DNA of 7,817 nucleotides from Alphaproteobacteria bacterium (GTDB taxonomy: Bacteria; Pseudomonadota; Alphaproteobacteria; UBA8366; GCA-2717185), in assembly GCA_016764135.1 (NCBI GenBank), contig JAESSL010000101.1, forward strand, positions 1 through 7,817, written 5' to 3'. Shown in pieces: positions 5,306-7,817 of the stretch; position 1 is the stretch's first letter; every line of letters starts with the position of its first letter. Both the position numbers and the translations under genes were made by a program. Under the pieces are notes generated by a model. That model saw nothing but the letters and a program-made list of their open reading frames with translations. It was not told the origin of the DNA and did not search any database.

Positions 5306-6805
5306 CTATATGTCGAAGGCGGTCTCCGCATTGAAACTCCCACCACCGGCCCCCCAGGCGCGGCTGTTAGCGCGCACCACGCGCGGTAGGCGGACCGGCT
5401 CCGACAACAAACAACCACTCACTGCGTCCAGCCCATCATCCGGCCCGGAATACCCACCGCCAGGGCGCCATTCGCGCATTTCCTGCACAAAGGGCGTTTG
5501 CCAAATTGTTTTGCGCGTGTGCAATGCGCCCGCAGCCAGCACCGCGTCAAACCCGTCCATAATCCGGGCGGCCTTTGGCTGACGACTGGAGACTTCGACC
5601 ACCGCGCACCCCACCCCGGTTAACCCCAATTCCCGACGCAACAGGCCTGGCAGAAACCGGCCAAGGCCGTTGACTTCGATGCTGACCGACGGCGCAAAAT
5701 TTTCACGCAGGAAAGCCGCGACCTGCCGACATTGCTGGGTGGCTTCATCCACGGATGAATCGGGATCAACCTGTAAATATCGAATGTCGTGCAACCAGTA
5801 ACCACCCTTCCGGTCGGTAAAGACGATGGCGATAACGCTGCCGTCCCCCCTCGTCGACGCGCCGTATGAGGGGTCCCACCAGCACGACGCCGACGCCAGT
5901 TCGATCCCACCCAGCGACAACACCGCCGTGCGATTTCGCTCCGCATAATCCAGCGCCTCGTCATACGGCCGCATTCGATCCGGATCGAGTCGACCCTCGC
6001 TGAGGTTGACCGGTTGCAGCATCATCTGACCCGAGAACTTATTGGGACCGTGACGCCGTTTCAACGCGGCGATGTCTTTATCCGTATAGCGTTCCGGCCA
6101 CCGGCTATGGCCATCGGCCTTCAGGATCGGCAGTTCAAGCCGCTGAAACCCGTCCAGAAACGGTGTGTCTTCTCCGGATTCCGGGCGCACCGCTTTTGCG
6201 TAAATTGTATAATAACTGTGCGGCGTACCCGCGAAGACCTGCATCCCGCCCGGCGCCAACACATAGTCAATCTCCGACAGGCGAGCCCGCAACGCGGCGC
6301 GTTTTGGCGGCGTATCGCAGGTATTGGGCACTTCAACATCATCGCAAATCACCATGTCCGCGCGGCTTCCGGTGATATTGCCGCTCACGCCGCGCGCCAA
6401 TACCGAGGGATCGCGCAGCACCGAAGGACGGTTCACCGTGAACTGATCCGACGCCCACTGGTCCAAACGCGCCGGCTTCATGTCCCCAGTCAGCGGATGG
6501 CGTTCGATGATCCGTTTAACGTTGCGGACCATTTTGCACGCCAGTTCAAACTCCGCCGCCAACACCAAAATGCGGAGGTCTGGATTGCGCGCCAGCATCC
6601 AGGCGCAAAACAACCCGAGCACCGTGGATTTTCCCGCCGCGCGAAACGCCATCGACAATATTTTTTCACCCAACGCATCCCGTTGCGCCCCCAGCCATCG
6701 CGCCATATCCAGATGCAAGCTCGGCGTTTCCTGACCTTGCGTCTGGTTCCACATCCACAAAAATTCCGGAAACCCGGTTCTTGCAGCGACAGATTGAATA
6801 CTCAC
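5306..6805 (-). CDS. terL: Phage/GTA terminase large subunit (TerL)
   Basis: This 499-residue ATP-driven DNA-packaging motor with nuclease looks intact. ATPase half: Walker A MAFRAAGKST (52-61); an adjacent helix and strand LRILVLAAEFELA (78-90); Walker B MVICDDVEVPN (151-161) with Asp155/Asp156 and catalytic Glu158; and coupling motif FAGTPHSYYTIYA (191-203). Nuclease half (RNase H-like): WWDPSYGAS (309-317) with Asp311, SIEVNGLGRF (375-384) with Glu377, and GPDDGLDAVSG (454-464) with acidic residues 456, 457 and 460. The GTG start overlaps the TGA of the preceding small gene (GTGA). GGAGG lies 10 nt upstream. The stop is TAG. TerL would work with a small terminase and a portal. The portal and capsid genes are not downstream here, where lysis-type genes follow, so they must lie elsewhere or be lost. 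Confidence 0.93.
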   Translation of the reverse strand: MSIQSVAARTGFPEFLWMWNQTQGQETPSLHLDMARWLGAQRDALGEKILSMAFRAAGKSTVLGLFCAWMLARNPDLRILVLAAEFELACKMVRNVKRIIERHPLTGDMKPARLDQWASDQFTVNRPSVLRDPSVLARGVSGNITGSRADMVICDDVEVPNTCDTPPKRAALRARLSEIDYVLAPGGMQVFAGTPHSYYTIYAKAVRPESGEDTPFLDGFQRLELPILKADGHSRWPERYTDKDIAALKRRHGPNKFSGQMMLQPVNLSEGRLDPDRMRPYDEALDYAERNRTAVLSLGGIELASASCWWDPSYGASTRGDGSVIAIVFTDRKGGYWLHDIRYLQVDPDSSVDEATQQCRQVAAFLRENFAPSVSIEVNGLGRFLPGLLRRELGLTGVGCAVVEVSSRQPKAARIMDGFDAVLAAGALHTRKTIWQTPFVQEMREWRPGGGYSGPDDGLDAVSGCLLSEPVRLPRVVRANSRAWGAGGGSFNAETAFDI

Positions 6806-7143
6806 GAATTTTCATCCTCCGCCTCATTGTCTGGCGTTGCGGTCGCGGCCCCAACAGCGGCGCGCGCCGCCGCAAGCAACGATTCGCCGTCGTCCCCTCC
6901 CCGACCGCCAGCGCCAATGTCGGCCTCCGGAGTTTCCGCCCAACGGGCCAGTTTGGTCAGCGCATCGATATGAGCGAGCGCCGCCTTTGCGCCAGCCTGA
7001 TAGGCTGAAAACAGCTTTGGATCGCCGGGCGGCGGTTCGGCGATATATCGCCGATATGTCGCAAACGCGTCATCGATTCGACCGGGCAAATCCTGCGCGC
7101 ATTGTTCGCGGATATCCGCCAGTTTTGTATGTTTTTGAGTCAC
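6802..7143 (-). CDS. Small protein preceding terL, candidate small terminase subunit
   Basis: From the GTG at 7143 this is a 113-residue protein starting TQKHTKLADIREQCA after the initiator. I prefer this start because AGAAGG (7157-7152) is 8 nt upstream. The frame also opens at GTG 7152 and 7149, but those overlap the ribosome site. The N-terminal two thirds are helical (DDAFATYRRYI, FSAYQAGAKAALAHIDALTKLARWAE). The C-terminal third is low-complexity Gly/Ala-rich and acidic, ending EAEDENS. Size, acidic tail, position directly before terL and a 4-bp coding overlap fit a small terminase (DNA-recognition) subunit. I see no clear helix-turn-helix, so the assignment rests mainly on context. Confidence 0.6.
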   Translation of the reverse strand: MTQKHTKLADIREQCAQDLPGRIDDAFATYRRYIAEPPPGDPKLFSAYQAGAKAALAHIDALTKLARWAETPEADIGAGGRGGDDGESLLAAARAAVGAATATPDNEAEDENS

Positions 7144-7151
7144 GCTCACCA

Positions 7152-7164
7152 CCTTCTATAAGAA
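7152..7164 (-). promoter_or_regulatory. Short hairpin overlapping the ribosome site of the terL-preceding gene
   Basis: The minus strand reads CTTC-TTATA-GAAG, immediately continuing into the G that completes the AGAAGG Shine-Dalgarno sequence. A 4-bp stem would hide most of that site. The stem is short and AT-rich, so any effect on translation is speculative. Confidence 0.25.
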
Positions 7165-7193
7165 GTTTTTTACGGCGCCGAACGAATGCCGGG

Positions 7194-7817
7194 CTAGATT
7201 GACAAAACCCCGTACAACGTCACATCGCCATCGCTGACATTTCCGGATTCAAAGAGAAGCTGAATCGCATTGATTGCCGCAGCAGCGTTTCGATACCCGG
7301 AGCCGACTTGATATGAAGCGTTTCCCAGTGTCGCGACAAAGGCGCTTTTAAATTCAATGATCTGTTTGTGCGCGACGCCGGAGAATTCTAGGTTCGCGTG
7401 AACCTGCGCAGCTTCGCCTGAAGCGCTACTGACCGCAAATGTCGCCGACGCGCCCCCCGACAGGACTATTTTGGCGTCAGCAGCGTCGCTGCGGGAAATC
7501 GAGTTTCCTTCCGCCAGACCGGTCATCGCATATCGATAATCCGACGCGCCGGAATCAAAATTTGCGCCGCCATCCGTGCTGGAGCGAAACCACAACTCCA
7601 CGTCATCCGTAACCGGCCGCATCCAGCCCCGGAGTTCAAGGCTTCGATAGACGCCCGAAAACCCTGCGGTGAAATCATAAGACGCCGCCGCCCCGCTCAA
7701 TCGCTGCAAAGGAACGACGCTCTGCGATTGCCAGGATGGAACGGCGGCGCCATTTGATCTCAAAACAGAGCCGTCTGGCCCCACCGCCAATCGCGCGTAT
7801 TGCGCGCCATTATAATA
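7194..7817 (-). CDS. Phage tail-fibre-like structural protein, C-terminal part (cut by right edge)
   Basis: The frame is open to the right edge, so the N-terminus is missing; 207 residues are visible and the stop is TAG. The visible part begins YYNGAQYARLAVGPDGSVLR then SNGAAVPSWQ. That L-x-x-G-x-x-G-x-V-L-x-S-x-G-x-x-P-x-W pattern recurs in tail fibres and other phage host-contact proteins. The rest is rich in Ser, Ala and Gly with alternating beta-type strands (VELWFRSSTDGGANFDSG, IVLSGGASATFAVSSASG) and ends DVTLYGVLSI, with no catalytic motif. A TTG at 7788-7790 could be misread as a start, but coding character continues upstream. I infer an adhesin or fibre tip. It precedes the terminase genes, so fibre-then-terminase is the local late-gene order. 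Confidence 0.72.
   Translation of the reverse strand, partial: YYNGAQYARLAVGPDGSVLRSNGAAVPSWQSQSVVPLQRLSGAAASYDFTAGFSGVYRSLELRGWMRPVTDDVELWFRSSTDGGANFDSGASDYRYAMTGLAEGNSISRSDAADAKIVLSGGASATFAVSSASGEAAQVHANLEFSGVAHKQIIEFKSAFVATLGNASYQVGSGYRNAAAAINAIQLLFESGNVSDGDVTLYGVLSI

Noticed and set aside
4914..5582. Plus-strand open frame of 222 codons crossing the terminator
   Set aside because: It runs through the membrane-protein gene, the terminator hairpin and the terL end; no domain and no ribosome site.
6014..6973. Plus-strand open frame of 319 codons
   Set aside because: It is antisense to terL and the small gene; composition (Arg/Gln/His-rich) is that of a GC-rich shadow frame.

Overview
The window looks like chromosomal DNA of an alphaproteobacterium with a phage-derived gene block. 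I cannot name a genus. The class assignment is inferred from a TipF-like membrane EAL protein, a TIGR01459-type HAD hydrolase, a class 2 PyrD, and a holin of the 3-TM type known from gene transfer agents (GTA) and related prophages. Every gene I can support is on the minus strand, so transcription runs from high to low coordinates.

Right part (about 7817 to 3881), phage/GTA-like block, in transcription order: the C-terminal part of a tail-fibre-like protein (cut by the window edge); a small protein in the usual small-terminase position; an intact large terminase (TerL); a strong intrinsic terminator; then a compact lysis-type cassette of a small membrane protein, a SleB-like cell wall hydrolase and a GTA-type holin. 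The cassette genes are packed with 4-bp or 3-bp junctions and good Shine-Dalgarno sites. Two of the three carry single lesions: an in-frame amber codon (5007-5009) in the membrane protein and a one-base frameshift (about 4130-4132) in the holin. The hydrolase also looks degenerate. Packaging genes are open and the lysis genes are damaged, so I read the block as a decaying or domesticated prophage/GTA remnant, unless the lesions are sequencing errors or recoding sites.

Left part (3803 to 1), host genes: pyrD (dihydroorotate dehydrogenase, pyrimidine synthesis); a TipF-like membrane protein with a coiled coil and a degenerate EAL domain; a HAD IIA hydrolase coupled to it by an ATGA overlap; and the start of a YeeE/YedE-family membrane transporter cut by the left edge.

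The junction between the blocks is a 77-bp gap holding a perfect 11-bp inverted repeat just upstream of pyrD. There is no tRNA, CRISPR array or insertion sequence that I can see, and no gap over 300 bp lacks a gene.
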